Source: Pleurotus djamor (lineage: Eukaryota > Basidiomycota > Agaricomycetes > Agaricales > Pleurotaceae). From it: DNA of 58,916 nucleotides. Below the pieces are notes generated by a model that searched no databases, was not told where the DNA came from, and saw only the letters and a program-made list of their open reading frames with translations. Positions 58,782-58,916 of the stretch are shown here, piece after piece. Where the stretch lies: contig JAPEVF010000039.1 of the NCBI GenBank assembly GCA_029747585.1, positions 100,397 to 159,312 on the forward strand. The letters run 5' to 3'. Each line of letters opens with the position of its first letter. Positions within the stretch are counted from its first letter, which is position 1. The translations under genes were made by a program, and so were the position numbers.

Positions 58782-58916
58782 ATGGCAGGCGGACCAGTCG
58801 CAGCCGGAGGAGGCCTTGGGGGCGACTCAGCCCCAAAGGTATGAACCCTTCATCCCATTGCTAGTCTCCGTTCACTGAGTGACCCTCGACATAGAACAAA
58901 TATGCTGGAATCTTGA
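58782..58916 (+). CDS. start of a probable MFS monosaccharide transporter, cut by the window edge
   Basis: Exon 1 (58782-58838) encodes MAGGPVAAGGGLGGDSAPK. An intron (58839-58894, GTATGA..CATAG) leads in frame to NKYAGIL at the window end. A Gly-rich MAGG start followed by a short N/K-YAG-I/L block is the usual opening of basidiomycete hexose/monosaccharide transporters, just before the first membrane helix (ATGGLIFGYDIG type). Only 26 residues are visible, so this is a family guess from the N terminus. The upstream strand is C/T-rich (TATCTCTCCACACTTCTTC). If right, a sugar transporter borders the P450 array. Confidence 0.55.

Noticed and set aside
44500..58916. Secondary-metabolite biosynthetic gene cluster
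   Set aside because: Five P450s are present but no PKS, NRPS, terpene synthase, prenyltransferase or cluster regulator in view; a probable sugar transporter is not enough.

Overview
The window is nuclear DNA of a filamentous basidiomycete, most likely an agaricomycete. The evidence is the many short introns (about 50-70 nt, GT..AG) in nearly every gene, the closeness of the proteins to agaricomycete families (SUR7/PalI, DUF6534, GRAM-PH sterol glucosyltransferase), and a tandem array of cytochrome P450 paralogues. Single N bases are scattered through it, densest at about 0.1-4.6 kb, 5.3-7.5 kb and 25.3-29.5 kb. At least five of them are spurious insertions that break a reading frame. I saw no rRNA, tRNA, CRISPR array or intact transposon. 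Gene ends were fixed by reading splice junctions by eye, so interior exon limits are approximate unless stated. Region 1 (1-44.1 kb) is mostly conserved housekeeping genes packed tightly. In order they are: a MEP-type ammonium transporter (-); a SUR7/PalI membrane protein (-), divergent from a sterol 3-beta-glucosyltransferase ATG26/UGT51 (+); a 2-oxoglutarate-Fe(II) oxygenase (-); a small secreted cysteine-rich protein (+); the translational GTPase DRG1/RBG1 (-), which begins with four micro-exons and lies only 91 bp from the divergent HOG-pathway MAPKKK SSK2 (+); a metallo-beta-lactamase-fold hydrolase (+); a UPS1-like PRELI protein (+); the Ypt6 GEF subunit RIC1 (+), convergent with a DUF89 damage-control phosphatase (-); a conserved fungal polytopic membrane protein (-); the B-box-binding TFIIIC subunit TFC3 (-); a UPS2/3-like PRELI protein (-); a truncated DUF6534 remnant (-); and GET4 (+). 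Region 2 (44.5-58.1 kb) is accessory: five paralogous P450 genes (three +, one -, one +) sharing one intron layout, including an intron inside the heme-binding loop. They form two subfamilies, P450-1/-2/-4 and P450-3/-5. A 1.8-kb gene-free gap separates P450-4 from P450-5. The first codons of a probable MFS sugar transporter are at the right edge. The array lacks a PKS, NRPS or terpene synthase in view, so it looks like an expanded detoxification or specialised-metabolism P450 locus rather than a demonstrable biosynthetic cluster. Most housekeeping neighbours have no functional link. Thematic pairs are the two PRELI lipid-transfer proteins (UPS1-like and UPS2/3-like) and the membrane and stress genes SUR7, ATG26 and SSK2. 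No clearly new multi-gene system is visible. The observations most worth checking are a near-perfect palindromic TFIIIC B-box in the first intron of TFC3, the micro-exon series of DRG1, the P450 array, and active-site substitutions in the ammonium transporter and the MBL hydrolase.
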